Below, one piece after another: positions 23,179 through 36,655 of a stretch of 64,000 nucleotides of DNA (position 1 is its first letter; each line of letters begins with the position of its first letter). Source of the DNA: Toxoplasma gondii ME49 (Eukaryota > Apicomplexa > Conoidasida > Eucoccidiorida > Sarcocystidae); NCBI RefSeq assembly GCF_000006565.2, contig NC_031475.1, forward strand, positions 2,712,190-2,776,189. The letters are read 5' to 3'. The position numbers were made by a program, and so were the translations under genes. The notes beneath the pieces were generated by a model, which had not been told where the DNA came from, did no database searches, and saw only the letters and a list, made by a program, of their open reading frames with translations.

Positions 23179-26100
23179 TTATTCCCTGCGTTCTTCGAGC
23201 AGCGCTGTCTTGAGCGCAATCCAGAATGCAGGCTCGTCGGGGGAGATGTCAGTGGGGAAAAAGCCCCTGTTCGCATCGCTCATCGCCTCCACGTGCTTTG
23301 TCTGTTTCTCCACTTCCCTGAGGAGGGCGGCCGAGAAGTCTGCATCAACCCGGTCTCCGTCCTCTTCCAGGCTGCTCTTCGCTGTCGCGCCCGACAGCTT
23401 CGCATCGGACGATGGCACTCGCGCGCTTCCGGGAGATGTACGTTGCTCAGTGCGGTTCTGTAGAAACAACAGCACGCTCAGAGAGTGTGTTTGTGGAGAA
23501 GAAACCCAGAATGCAAAATGGTGGCCGTCGCAATCGCGCACGGAAGGCATGCCGAGGCAGTGTATCCAGCACAGCACCCCTCGGTATATCATATGGCTGG
23601 AGAGCATCCCCCTCAATACCTTCTGCTGTCGGTGCTTACTAAACCCTGCTGACGGTAAGACGGCGCTAGTCGTGGGATCAAAATACAAAAACAGTGGAAG
23701 AAATTTCTACCGCGGAGAGCAGATTTGCGAAGTCTCAGGTAGAACAGTTCCTGGGATACGACACACTCCGACTGGCGCTCGTTGACAGTAGGGGCGAAGC
23801 ATGCTCGTCTCCACACAGATTTCATATCAAGAGGTGCTAAGATGGATGCACTCTTGTGTTTTCCAGTGCCCAAACAGCTGTAGGTTTGGGAAGGAGGGAA
23901 GAATGAACAAATATCTCGTGACACGGACGTGAATTAGGATTCGAACGCGCAAACGCAGTGAAAAACACTTACGTGCTGCTTCTGTTTTCTCATCTGTTTC
24001 TTCAGCAGCCACCGAAGTGCCTTTTCCATACAGGCGAGACGGGCCAGGTCCACTGGGAACTTCGCCGATCGGCATTCTCCTCCAACAACACAGCTGGCAA
24101 GAATGTCCTTCTCCACGCCTTTTCTGGAACCGTTTGTTCCGTTCGCATCTTGACTGAGATCCGGCAGGCCGCCGGCGAGCTTCACTCTGATAGCTTCCAG
24201 GATTTGCAACAGCAGACGCATCTTCGCCTCTGTCGACAAAATGAGGACGGCAGGCATCGAGCCCATTTCATCACACACTTCTGTCGGTTCTTCTCTCCGT
24301 TCCTGTCTCTCATAGGCCCTCAACTCATCGGAGAGCGCACGGGTTGTGCCGGACGTAACGGACCCGGTTAGGCGTTCGCACTTTTCCAAAGCTCTCCGCA
24401 TGCGCGAGACGCGAGTCTCCTTCTCAACATGTTGTATTTGTTGCAGAAGAACAGCCAGGAGAAACCCGGGGAGACACTGGAGAAGAGCCCGGCCTGCGTG
24501 GCGCAGGAGGTGTCTCTCCATCGCGCCAGTTGGGCTCCAAAGATTTAGCAGCTCCTCGCGGAGAGGCGCCGCAACCGGAGACCCCAGAAAGCCCCGGACC
24601 AGAGGGAGACGAAGGCGAAGATACGCCCAGTAGAACAAAAAGGCCGCCTGAATAGCAATAACGAGTACGGAGGACTAATTGCGTCAGCGTGTGCACCTGA
24701 GAAGATCCTTGGGTAGACGTTTCAGCCTCCCCAGCACGGATCAAGAGCAATTTTGAAGCCACGGCAGTTCAACGCGATTGCCGACAAAGGTGACAAACAG
24801 GACGCCTGCTCGAAAATCCAACCAGGCAAAGATGCACATGGTGTACAGATGGAGCCTTTGATATGGAGATTGCAAATACGTGGATAGGCTCACACGGACG
24901 GAGAGTGGGCCGTACACAGATGACCACCACTAAAAGCATGGACAATCCGGAATTCGATACGCCTGTGCAACCCTCGACTCGACTATCCCTTGCATTTCCA
25001 CCTGGACTTGCCGAGTCTCTGTAGTGTACCGTCGCTTCGTTCTCTTACCTGCATGAATTTCCGTTGACTCAGTGCATAGAGACCGTCAGCCTCGTCGAGC
25101 CACCACTGAGCGACCCCGACTTCTTCGAGAAGGACGCGAAGAATTTCTCGACGCCTTTCTTCAAAGGCCGCCTTCTCAGGAAACGCCTGCAGTCCCTGGG
25201 ATTCCTTTCCACTCTGCCGAGGGCCGACGCCCGTGCACGTGAACTCCGCCGCATGCCGACCAATCAGCGCGCGCATGCCCTGGAGGGCTCGACCTACGTC
25301 CAGAGATACAGCAAGTTGGAGCGAAATGGAGAAGCCATAACGAGAGAACGGCAGGGAGTGCGCGGCTCGTGGCCAACGAAGTAGGCACCCACAGAACATC
25401 GAGGGGAAGAACGGGAAAGGGAGTAGTCCTGAGGGCCGGTTCTCAGGATTCTCTCCTTGAGAGAGACTGCACGCCCATAAAGAGGGGGTGGCAGGCAGTG
25501 AGAAGCGAACATGCACTGCTAAGTCCGACTTCGACTGCAAAGAAAACTGTCCCCGTCTCTCGCCAAACACAATGGCTATCCTAGGTTATCCTTCAAAACG
25601 AAAAAAACCGGTTGCAAAACAGTCTCGCTCTGCTGCGTTTCGAGACACGCCCCCTTCGACCGTGTCATGAGGTGACAACCCACTGAAATGCTCATGAGGC
25701 GTCTGTCTCGTCCCCCATGAATCCTTCAGTGTCTCGTCCGAGTTCTCTTTTTTCGCTCAGGACCTGGTGTTCGACTGAATATCTCTCTTTAAACTGCGCT
25801 CGTTTCAGTCGCAACTCACCGCAAAATGGCGTGAACAACAGAGCGGCGCACGCCCAAGGCCAGCATCCGGGCAAACATTCCAACTCGGCTGCGAAGGCGA
25901 CTGTAAGCCGGTGAAGCTGGCGAGCTTCTTCTTGCTCCAGACCATCTTCTGCGTCTATGGCCTCTGCGGCTTCGGTGCCTTCAGACTCAGTTTGCTTCAG
26001 CAGCCTCACCCTCGCTCTTGCACTGCCCCGGTGCAGCAGTGTGACGACTCCAGCGGTCCACGCAAAGAAGAAATCGAGGCCATACGGCGTGTGGGAAGAC

Positions 26101-29100
26101 GGGTCAAAGATCGAGAGAGAAGGCTGCGCCAGGCCCGCGTGCATGCTGGCGCAAACACATGTGGAAAGAACAACACGAGCAGATTTGTTCCGAAAGAGGA
26201 CAACCAAAAACGAATGGAAGCCGACAGCCTTCCGCTGCATGAAAGGTTTCGATGGGAGCGGTACTTGTGCGAATAGGGATTCCTCGCGGCGCTCTCCCGC
26301 GCGCAGAAGGACGACGCAAGATCTGCTGTGCAGGGACCCACGTAAATAGCCATGTTATTCCAAGTGCAATAAACAAATAGATACATATACATAAATATAT
26401 ATATATATATAAACATATGCGCATGGAGTCTTCATTTGAGATCTGCACGTTCGTTTGCTTACCGCAGAAGACCGTACTGGAGGTCAAAAATATTGGATGT
26501 CGCCCCTTGCAACCCGTCGTGCATGCGATCCTTTTGCGTCTCTCCGTCCTCGTCCTGCTGACGGTATAGCGGCGCCGGTGATGCCGGAACTGCGAACTCG
26601 ACTCCGGACTGGGAAGCGTCTCCATTGTCTCGGAAACGAAGACGATGCTCGAACTGCAGAAGAGCCTGGCGACGCAAGTGAAGGCGACACAACGGCAATT
26701 CAACTAATTGCTCTTCCTATCCCTTTCCACGGCTTCATGCACCTCCAGGAATTTGTGTCTCCACGCAACCGTTTTCACCCTGCAGAAGGGAGAGCTTTGT
26801 ACCGTGGTGTACAACCCTAGCCAATTCCACAGGTGCCAAACCGCAGAGTGTGCATGCCTTTTTTGTTCAACACGAAGTTGCGAGAAATACCCACCACCTT
26901 TTTCGCGGCCCTGGGATGTCCCCATTTTTCTTCCACTCACGCGTCGCAGTTCCCTGGGCGCATCAGCGGCCTGCGGCGGAGGAGCGAGTTCCGTGCGAAT
27001 TCTCTGAAACATGTCGACATCGGCCGCGCTCCCTTCTCCCTTCGTTTGCGTCACCGTGTCCTCCTGCGTGCATGCAGCTGCCTTTTCTCCCTCGTCTACC
27101 GAGTCCACTTTCTTCTCTGCGTTGCCTCCGCTAGACACTACGGCGCCTGTCGACAGGACTCTCGGGTCTTCCAGCGGGCTCGCTGAGCTGAAGACGAGGC
27201 TCGCAGTTAGCTGATGGCGCCAGCTGACAAAGTGTTCCAGGCCCATTCCAGAAACGGAGTTGGCCTCCGTGGTTTCTCCACTCTTCCAACTTGCATGCAA
27301 GGACAATGCGTGCGTTGATTCGTGTTTCGCCCCGCTATTCCTGTCCGTCGCCCCCGCATGCCTTTTGCTCGGCGAAGCACAGCGTGAAGCCTCCGCAGGC
27401 TCCACAACGCCCGGCGAGATGCTGCGCTTCCGTTTTTCGCCTTCTTTCGCTTTCACACTGGCCGAGCCAGGCGACGGAGACGCGCGAGTCGAGCATGGAG
27501 TCAACAGCCGATACAGCCGAGCGATCCCAGGTGGAGGCGTCAAGAACGAAGGCGCCGTTGCCCGAAAAAGGTTGTAGTAGAGAAACTGCGAGTTCCCCAC
27601 ACAAACAGCGGAGAAAGCGGAGTGAGGAGAATATTCACAACTCATTCCGACCCGTCATTTCACCACAGACGCACGTAATCAGAGGGGAGGATTCCACGAA
27701 GTTGGCGACCTCCCAGGTACGCAAGAAATCGACACAAACATGCAAAGCAAATAAAAGAGACAGACAGACGAAAGGAACAAGGAGAGTCTCTTGCTACTAT
27801 GAGAAACTCATGAAGTACCTGGATTCTGAAGAATTGCACAGTGGATGTATATATATCCCGATGCATGCGCGCCTACCTCACGGCCAACCTGCTGCTGAAC
27901 GTGGGCAGCGAGACACAGCGCCAAGTGTGGGTAGTACGGCTCTCCAGGGCGGCTGTTCAAGAGCAGCTCGACAGCGTCGTAAAGCTGAGAAATCGTCAAA
28001 AGAAGAGACTTCGCCCAGCATTCTCGGTCGTGGCATTTACTACAGGAGCAAGGCAACACGATCACAAATCTGCTGTGTCCACAGTATACATTTCAAATCG
28101 AACAGAGACGTTTCGTGAGACGGAGACACCCGTGCCTCATTTTTCATGGTCGCTTCAGGAGCGGCTCTTTCTCTGAAGAGCGAGAGGATAAAAAAGCATT
28201 GCTGTCACTTTCCCTCCGGCACTCGGTCGTTGGATCGGCGACCAAAGAAAGCCAAGCTCTGGCATTGTCGATGAAAATGTTTCCTTCGACCAATTTCCCT
28301 TCCTTTACCATGGAGAGAACAACCGCGAAAAAGCTCCTTGCATCTCTCTCGTCTCGCTGTTGGGTCCCCGCCCGCCAGAGGGACAGCCCGGAGCGTACCT
28401 GTCCAGCTGCCGCCAGGTGGAAAACGGCAAGGAGCTTCCTTTCTTCATCGTGGTCGGCTGCCATGGCGATCTGTAGAGCGCGTTGGCCTGCCGTCCCAGC
28501 TAAGCGAAACAAAGCGTTCGCGCCCAATCTGGTGATTGCTGGATTCTGGGCGGCTCCCCTCTGTCTGCACAGTTCTGTCGCCCCGCAGAGACTTTCGCCC
28601 CTGTCGAGGCTCAAGCCCTCCGAAGTCGAGAAAGGAGGTGACGCGCGAAGCGCGGCCGCACGTTGCAAGAGAGCAGTGACTTCCCTCCCTGACTCCCTGA
28701 GAAGCCACTCCAACAGGCGCGACTGTCGCTGACTCTCCAGGATCGCTTCGGGCGAGATATCTCTCTGCGAGAAGAGACCGGACGGGGCCGTGAAAACCGA
28801 CTCCTCCTGCTCAGGACTCGACAGCATCAATGCCACCAGGAGCTGCCACGTCTGAAGCATGTAAGGCGCGAGGTAGGAGGCCTCGGGGACGTCTGGGGGA
28901 TGAGCGCTGGAAACTGGCGCACTTTGGAGAAAGGGCTGGGAAGAAAGCGGCAGAGAGCATTTTGAGTTACCGACAGAAACACTCGAAGTTGGAGGCATGC
29001 ACCCAGAGTAAACGCGCGTTTGTTGCTCGAAGAAAGCGAGAAGACGAAGGAGAAGGCGCTGGACGAGGCCTGAACTCGGAAACGCGTTCAGAGTTTTGAC

Positions 29101-32100
29101 GCTTTTGCTCCGTCTGCTCTTTTCCAGAGCATGAGACTCCTGGCGACACAACTCCGTCAGAAGCCACCATTCGGATTGCTGGCTTCGAAACCGGCGCCTA
29201 TTTGAATCTCCCGAAGAGCCAGCTTCTCCCTTTGATCTCCTCCCTCGCCGTCCCTCCTTCCCCATCTCCGCCACCTCCGGGGCCGGGGTAAGAGTAGGAA
29301 GGAACTCTTGAGTGGCATCAGCGCGTGCGCTAGACTCGCTCTGCTGGCTGTCTTCCTCACGTGACTGAAGTTCGCTCTCTCCGTTCTCCTTTACGACTTC
29401 CTCGAGGAACGCAGACAACACCAGAGGCATCGCAGACGCACCCAGCGTCCGCCGCACCCGGCAGCCGTCTCGGACGAGACTCAGCTGCTCAGTCGGGCTC
29501 TGGTTGGTGTAGGGGGCTCCACTGGTGGCGAGGTCGGCCTGGAAAGGACGCAAGCGAGAGGCGGCGACCAGGGCCGGAGACACGTCTGCCAGAGGCAAAC
29601 TCGCAGCTGTCAGCGACGGCGCCCCTTTGGCCTCACGAAGAGGTTGCACGTACCTCTGAGCAGCCATAGAAAGGGCCTGTTTCTCTTCTTCTTCTCTTGA
29701 CACCACGGATTCGTCGGGAACCTCTCCAACGGTCCACATCGGCGACGGTTGAACTGGCGCCTCAAGGCCAACAGAGCCGCCCTCAAGAGACCCCACACTG
29801 GAAGAGATGCCTCCGTTTTGAACCGGCATTTCTTCCTCTCGGAGCAGAGGCGACAGGTGTGCGAGCTGCACTAGGGAGCCAGGAAGAGACGCAGTCGTAA
29901 TGCCTTCAAGAGACACGGGGAGCGAAAGAAGGGGAAGAGCCATGAGACCGTCCCGAGAAATCACCGGAGCACACCGAACTGGATATGGGCAGTGTCGTCG
30001 CTGTTGAAGGTGAGGAAAGGAAGCACTACTAGAACGCGTGTCTTCGCAGGGCCTTCCTGGGGGGACTGCACGCACACTTCCCCCAGTGCCGTCTTCAAGC
30101 CTCAAAGATGCCGCTGCGCCTCCGTCCCTTCTCTCAGTGTCTTGAACGCCTTTGTCTTCTGTCTTCTCATCTTGGAAACGTTGTACCCCTCGATGGGATG
30201 CCTCGACCCCGTTCACCTGAGGCTCCCACACCATTCTGCCTCCGGAAACGCCTGTGGCCTCCCAGCGCTCGCCGCCAGGCAACGCCTTCTCCTTTAGGTC
30301 GTGCACCGCCTCAACGGTTTTGCCTGAGTTGTAAGAAACCCTTTTGAGTCCTCTAGAAGGGGCCTCTCCCGACACATACAGTGGACGCCATCGCTGCTGG
30401 CAATGTCTGTTGACGGACTCCGCTAGGGAAACATTCTTCAGAAATTCGGGGTTGACCAAGTTCTCCGCGACCCCTCCACCGAGGTATGCGGGTGTCTCTC
30501 TGTCTGCTTCGGCAAAGCCGGCCTTAAGCACCTGCTTTTGGACACCAAGGAACGAGCTGCGTTCGCTGGAGTAGCCGTTCGCAGGTCTTTCAGGAAAAAG
30601 ATGAGTGATCCGCTCTGGGGCTTCTCCAAAATCGCGGGTTCGGTTCTCCGGAGAGGCGGGAAAGGAGTCTGCGTGTGCGGGGAGAACCTTCACGGGAGAC
30701 TCGAGTGTCGGCTGGTGGGCGGACGTGGAGGGCAAGAGTGCCTTTTGTCGGAGTTGAGTCTCGAGTTCTTCGTCGTTTTCATCGTCTTCATCGAGAAAAC
30801 GATAGGTGCTGAAGTGTTCAACCTCAAACGTCCACTCACCCGTGGCGAGATTCAAGTCGACGAACTTGGCACCCATACGTTCCGTGTACCGCCGGACTTT
30901 CGTCACATACTGGCACTGTTTGTCCTGGACGTACGCCTCATCTTCAGGCCGCTGAATGGTCAAGGTGTCGAGGTACTTGACACTTCGCGGCTTGCAGTTC
31001 TTCAGAGTAATGACTGCTCTCTTGTTGAGTCCGACTCCGCAAGGCGGCGCCTCGTTGCCGTACACGGTGACCTCGAGCTTCTCGATCTTCACGGCTTCGT
31101 CCAAATTGATACCCCGCAAGTCCGTATAGCCCGGCCACCGAATGCTCCCGTAGCCCCGCCGGGTGATGGAGAAGTCTTGGACGCGGGACAGCCTCTGCTC
31201 TGTCATTCCAGTCAACACTTCGATAGATGGCACAGTCTCGTAGTCGGGTCGGGTGAGGACGGGGCGCAAGTCCTCAGGAGCAGGCAGGCAGGCCGCCACA
31301 GACTCAAGCCCAGCCGCGACCGATCCGCTCGCAGGAGGCGCGCCGTGCCACCGGGTGCACTCCTCTGCAGGCCCCGTTCGCGAGCCGTTAGGCGAAGTCC
31401 CGGGAGAGCCCGCAGGCGTCGCCAGCGAGAATGTTTCAATGGGCGAGATTCCCAAACCCGCGAGCTTCTTCGCGCTTGGTGAAACCTCGACGTTCGCGGT
31501 CCAGCCACGCTTCTCATCGGGGACTGCCGCAGAAGCAGGCAACACGCCCGGCACGGCGGGACAAGAAACAGACGCTGGAGCCGACACCTCTTCAGATGCC
31601 AGTGTCGTCTCCTTTACACCTGCCGCAGCGGGCGCGGATTGTGAAGTGGGAGGCAGGGTGTCACGGTCTTTGTTTTCCATCGTGTCTTTGCTCGCCTGCA
31701 CTTCCGCCAGCTGCTCCCTGTAGAACGGGTTGGAACGCATGAACTGCAGAGCCGTCGACGACCACGGACTCACTTGGTCCGGAGTGAGCCTGCCGGGTTT
31801 CCTGCGGCGCTGCATGAGCAAAGCCTCGACTGCAGAGCGTTCGAGGGTCGTTGAGGCCCATGGAGCCGCGGAAAAAGCCTTTCCGTCGGGGAGCAGGCGC
31901 AGCGCATTGGCTTGCCCGCCCTTTGACTCGTCTTCAAGAGGGGACGCTGTGCGACTGGTCCCGAAGGCCTTTTGGATGTAGACCTCGGGAAGTGCAAAAG
32001 ACGCGTTGGACGCTCCACTCGACAAATAGCTCCCGCTCAACCCTCCTTCCATGGGCCCCAGGGGCCGGAAGCGGCGCCCTCGGCACAGGCGAGCCGGCGC

Positions 32101-35100
32101 ACCCGATCGCCACACACTGGACCCCACAGATCCCAGGAGGCCGGTGTCTCCCAAGGCAGTGCCCCCGCAGGGGTCGAGCAACTGCATTCGCGGCGGGAAG
32201 ATCTGAGCGCTTTCTTGGGCAGACGATTCCGAGGGGCGGGCGGAGAGAGTCAACTTGACCTCGACGTGCCCTCCAAGAAGCGACGCTAAACCATAGGCGT
32301 CGGCGGCAGCAGCGCTAGCGGGGGCTCCCTGTGCTCCACAACCAGACAGAGAGCCTATGGCTCCAAACAGGCTTGTCTGATTTGCCTGGCCTGAACCTAA
32401 GGTTGAGCCGCCTCCCACTCCCCCGCCAGCAGAAGTCGACCCAAACAGACCTCCTGCCGCTGAGTTCTGTTGCTGGATAGTCTGCGCACTGCCGAAGATG
32501 CCACTGCCTCCAAAAAGGCCCGTTCCGGAGCCCGTAGTCGAAGAGCCGAAGAGGCCTCCGCCACTAGTGCCGGTTCCCGAACTCGCCGGCGCCGCGCCCA
32601 ACAGCCCGGTGCCTGTGCCCGCGGTTCCTGTCGTGTTACCAAAGAGCGACCCGGAGGTTCCTGACGTTCCGCTGCTTCCGAAGAGGCCCCCTGTCTCCCC
32701 AGGCTTCGCCGCCGAGCTTCCAAAAAGGCCGCCTCCGGAGGTCCCTAAGGAGCTTCCAAAGAGACTAGTGCCGCCAGACGCTCCTGTGGTGGTGGTGTTT
32801 CCAAAAAGCCCGCCTGTAGTTCCGGTTGCCCCAGGTGTCGTTCCAGGTGTCGTAGTGGTTCCCAGCTTCAGCCCGCCAGAACTTCCAAACAGTCCACCCC
32901 CTGACAGATTCGACTGCTGCTGCGCGTTGCCAAACAGACCGCCGCCTGTGGCGCCCGTGGTCGCTGTGCCTCCGGACCCAAAAAGGCCTCCACCTTGGGT
33001 GGCGCCGGTGCCTGAGGAAAGTCCCCCAAAAAGGCCCGTCCCCGTCGTCGCCTGGCCCGTCGTGGTTGCAGACGTCGTTGTCGAACCGAAAAGCCCCCCT
33101 CCTGTCTGCGTTGTCGTTGCGCCCGGCTGACACTGCTGCGTCGTCGAGCCAAATAAGCCAGTGGAAGGCGTCGTAGACGACCCAAACAGCCCCCCGCCTG
33201 TGTTTGTGGCTCCGGTTAGAGAACTGGAGCCGAAGAGCCCGCCGCTTCCTGCCGTCTGTTGTTGCTGTCCAAAAAGTCCCCCACTTTGCGTTTGCTGCGG
33301 TGTTGTCGTCGACCCAAAGAGACCGGTTCCCGTCGTGTTCCCCAAGGTGCTACTTCCAAAAAGGCCGCCTCCCGGCGTTGTCGTAGACCCCCCAGTGTTT
33401 CCGAAAAGGCCGCCGGTCTGCTGCTGACCGCTAGGCTGCGTTGTCGCCGAGGACCCAAATAGCCCGCCGCCAAAGCCGCCCGTCGTAGACGTGCCAAATA
33501 GGCCGCCACTCTGCTGCTGATTAGTTTGGGGGGTCGAACCCAAAAGTCCAGTGCCCGTGGTCGACGCCGGAGTGCTGCCGAAGAGTCCTCCACTAGTGGT
33601 GGTCCCAGTTGAATTTCCAAAGAGGCCGCCCGATGGCTGCTGGGTTGTCTGCTGGCCAAACAGGCCCGTACCGGGGGTGTTCGACGCTCCCATGGCGCCG
33701 CCCCCGCGCTGCTGGTAGAACCTCCATCGCTCTTCGTCTTGAGAAACCTCCGCCAGATTGCCGAAGCAAATGCTCATCAGAAGCCCTTCCTCGGTCTTGT
33801 GGGGCTGGAACGGCTGTTGCTGCTGCAGCGATCCCGCACCAAGAACGGAACCCGTCGCGGCACCACCTCCAAAAGTCGACGTTCCAAATGCGCTCGTCCC
33901 CGAAGTTCCCGCCGCACCAAATGAACTCGTGTTGCTGCCAAACAGACCACCCCCTTGCGGCTGGCTTCCAAAAAGGCCCCCCGACGTTTGCTGTCCTGCA
34001 GTGCCCAAAGTGCTGGTGCCGAAACCCCCAGTGTTGGTTCCGAAACCGCTGCTGCCGAAGAGACTCCCCGACTGCTGTTGGCCCAAGGCACCAGTCCCCG
34101 TCGCGGCTGCACCCGTTCCAGTCCCCGTCGAAGAGCCAAAGAGACCACCAGTCTGTTGAGGCTGCTGACCAAACAAACCACCTCCAGTTATAGATGACCC
34201 AAGCGTCGAGGTGTTCGTACTCCCAAAGAGTCCACCCCCGGACGGCGTCTGCTGAGGTTGTGAGAGGCCAGAGCTGCCAAAGAGACCGCCTGTCTGCTGC
34301 TGCGGTGCGCTGCCGAACAAACCGCTGTTTGTCGTTGTCGAAGACCCAAACAGACCCCCCGACTGAGGCTGAGTTGTCTGCTGCTGCCCAAAGAGAGACA
34401 TTCCCGTCGTCCCAGCATTCCCAAACAAACGACCTTGAGTCTGTTGCTGCGGCTGCGACATGAAACCTAAAGGAAGCACAGAGAGAAACAGAGACGACGA
34501 CAGATGCCGGTGAATTATGTAAGTACGGGTCTTTGAGCACGGTAAGGTAAAAGGCGCGACGTTGTCAGTGTCTGACAGCAGCCCTGAAGAAGACGCTTCG
34601 CCCGCCGTTGTCTGCCCCTCAACCCGTTTGCGTCGAAGAAATAGGACACGAGGAACTCGCGAGCGCCCCATACGCGGGTCGACGATAGTCACGGAAGTTT
34701 ATTTCCCCATGAAAGAATTTCGTGAGGGGAGATGAACTGCGGTCTTTATGGCCACTGTGACTGGAAACAGATACTCTTGCCTTGAACAGCCAACACACCA
34801 CGATTGCACCCGTACGAAAACAGGAGTTTGGAGTGATGAAATCGCTTCTTCAGGTCTCTAAGTACACTGTAACTTCTTCACACGTCCTAAGATCACCATG
34901 GCATCCCCTCTATTGAGAGCGAGGTTCGTTTTCGCTGTCCTGGAAATCGCCGCTGTTCGCTATCACACCATTCTAGTGCATTCCTTGTGAACCAACAAGA
35001 GATACAAAAACCTAATTTTCATTATTATGTCAGCGTACCGCCTGTGCCTCCGAAAAGACTGCCGCCTTGCTGCTGCTGGGTCCCCGCCCCACCGAAAAGT

Positions 35101-35174
35101 CCCCCACCTCCTCCGGAGGAACCAAAGAGGCTACCTCCTCCGGTAAGGGACGATGACGTATTAGACGAGAACAT
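23179..35174 (-). CDS. NUP98-96: Nup98-Nup96 nucleoporin precursor
   Basis: A 12-kb gene for a nuclear pore scaffold and permeability protein. Exon 1 is 35174-35039; the giant exon 2 starts at 34466 and ends somewhere in 28400-28150 (donor unresolved; phase 2 required). Then 28039-27877, 27585-26803, 26665-26463, 26145-25820, 25428-25049, 24647-23973 and 23457-23179, all phase-consistent. The N terminus is a dense GLFG/FG array (GGLFGSST, GLFGQQ), interrupted by a possible GLEBS-like Rae1-binding segment (EEGLLMSICFGN, DEERWRFYQQR). Next comes the autoproteolytic domain (YGSIRWPGYTDLRGINLDEA, then HFSTYRF, scissile HF/S at 30808-30816), which would release Nup98 from Nup96. The remainder is helical Nup96/Nup145C-like sequence, including VWHLWNWLGLYTTALLQFEH across an exon junction, comparable to WHLWEVLRALNY of animal Nup96. 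T. gondii has an equivalent giant nucleoporin (Nup302), by recollection. Confidence 0.9.
26389..26412. repeat. AT-dinucleotide tract in a Nup98-96 intron
   Basis: A short ATATAT run lies inside the intron between exons 26665-26463 and 26145-25820. It has no coding consequence. Confidence 0.8.
30808..30816 (-). other. Autoproteolytic HFS site of Nup98
   Basis: The codons CAC TTC AGC lie in the context VEHFSTYRFL at the end of the Nup98 autoproteolytic domain. In the characterised family, cleavage between F and S uses the serine as nucleophile and the histidine as helper. Both residues are present, so processing is predicted to be active. Confidence 0.85.
32400..34460 (-). repeat. GLFG/FG-repeat region of Nup98
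   Basis: Dozens of GGLFG and SLFG units are separated by Gly/Thr/Gln/Ser linkers, giving the cohesive permeability-barrier domain. The nucleotide repetition leaves long antisense frames on the plus strand, for example 32498-33130, which are shadows. A non-FG island near 33707-33806 is the GLEBS-like segment. Confidence 0.9.
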
Positions 35175-36655
35175 TGCGAAGACCACGAAATACGAACAGA
35201 AGGACAAAATGAATTTCCAGGCGAAATGTGCCTGCTGAAAAGAAAATAAAACGAGAGTAGTTCTGGCCAAAAACGAAAGCTAGTGACTTCGGAAACAGGA
35301 GCACGAGAAACAGCCACGTCGCTTGATAATGAAACGATTTCCACACCGGGAGCCTACGTCAACTAACACGAATTCCCGCAGAATCAGCTTCTTGAATTCT
35401 GTAGTTAGTGAAGAGGTCCCGATGTTCCCAGTCCTGAGTCTAGCATGCGACAAGGACCGTCTAGACTGGCACGATGGAGCTGGTGCGGAGCGGCCAACAC
35501 AACAGAATGCTACCCCAACAGACGACGGATGCGCGACGCGCCCGCCAAAAGAAAAAACCAATGTGAATACTTGGAGAAAACTAGAATGAACACACGCGGA
35601 ATGACTCAGTGGCTGGCTTCGATATGGTGTTGGGATTGTTGACCTCAGAACAAACACGGCGAAGAACAAAAAATCGGGCGAGGCATGGCTGGTCAAAGAG
35701 ATTGTTCCACTGTCTCGGCACTTCCTTTGTGTGCGGAAAAAGTAGACTGTTTACGGGAAGAAGACACGACTTTTTCCACGAAGGGAAGAAGACGCTTACA
35801 CATCTCGGCAGATCAGAGTTGCCTACCCTCCGTCGGCAGTGACCAAGTCGTTTCCCCTGCGCGGCACAGATGCAACATACGGCGCGGGTTGCCGCGTCTC
35901 ATCATCTGCATGTCTTAGAGGGAGAAAAAATACGTCAGCATGGGAAAAAACTTTTTTGTGCACCCTCCAAGTTCTCGTCGACAGGCCAGAAAATGCGCAT
36001 GTATTGTTTTTTGCATGTGAGCATGCGCACGGGGACCGGGGAGTATGAGGCCACACACGGACAGGAAACGTCGCACTGACCGGAAGTAGAACGTGGCGCA
36101 AGCGTGCTACCAGTGCTACCGCCTTAGCCCCTTGTTGGAGACAGAAAAAAACATGATTTCAACCATGGAAGCTTAAAGACAGCGTCCAGATGGTGTAAAG
36201 GAAAGCAAATAAAGCAAGACGAATCCCCCCAAATTGTGCCGGTCACCTGATTCATGGTATCCCAACGCACACACATTGGTCTTGGGAAACGACTACGAGC
36301 AAACACGTATGCGCGGGCCCTTATAAAAGGCGAACTTGAGTAGCAACCCGAGCAGCGCGGGCAACGGCTAGGAACCCTTCCAGCCAGAGGATTGTCGACG
36401 GCCCGGCAAGATATTTCACCGTGGTCAAGCAAAACCGAACACTTTTTGAGTCGGTGTGAGGTCGAGAAAGGAGAGCTCCCACTTGTGTAGAACTTCTCCT
36501 TTCAGATATTTCATTTCCCTTGACGCGAAGCAATTAACAGCCATCATTGGGTTTCATTTCCTGGTATATATATCTGTGTTGCTTAACATTTTCTACGCCT
36601 CAACCGCTTACTTTGTCTCCGTTGCACCGCGGTCAACAGACTGTTTCCTGCCACA
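35175..36655. promoter_or_regulatory. Divergent spacer upstream of Nup98-96
   Basis: A 1.5-kb spacer between Nup98-96 (-) and the unknown gene at 36656 (+), carrying both upstream regions. Frames such as 36124-36432 (-) and 35280-35696 (-) have no domains or matching splice phases. No specific element can be defended. Confidence 0.3.

Noticed and set aside
30538..34200. Plus-strand frames opposite Nup98 (for example 30538-31482 and 32498-33130)
   Set aside because: They are antisense shadows of GLFG-repeat and conserved Nup98 coding sequence, with no domain of their own.
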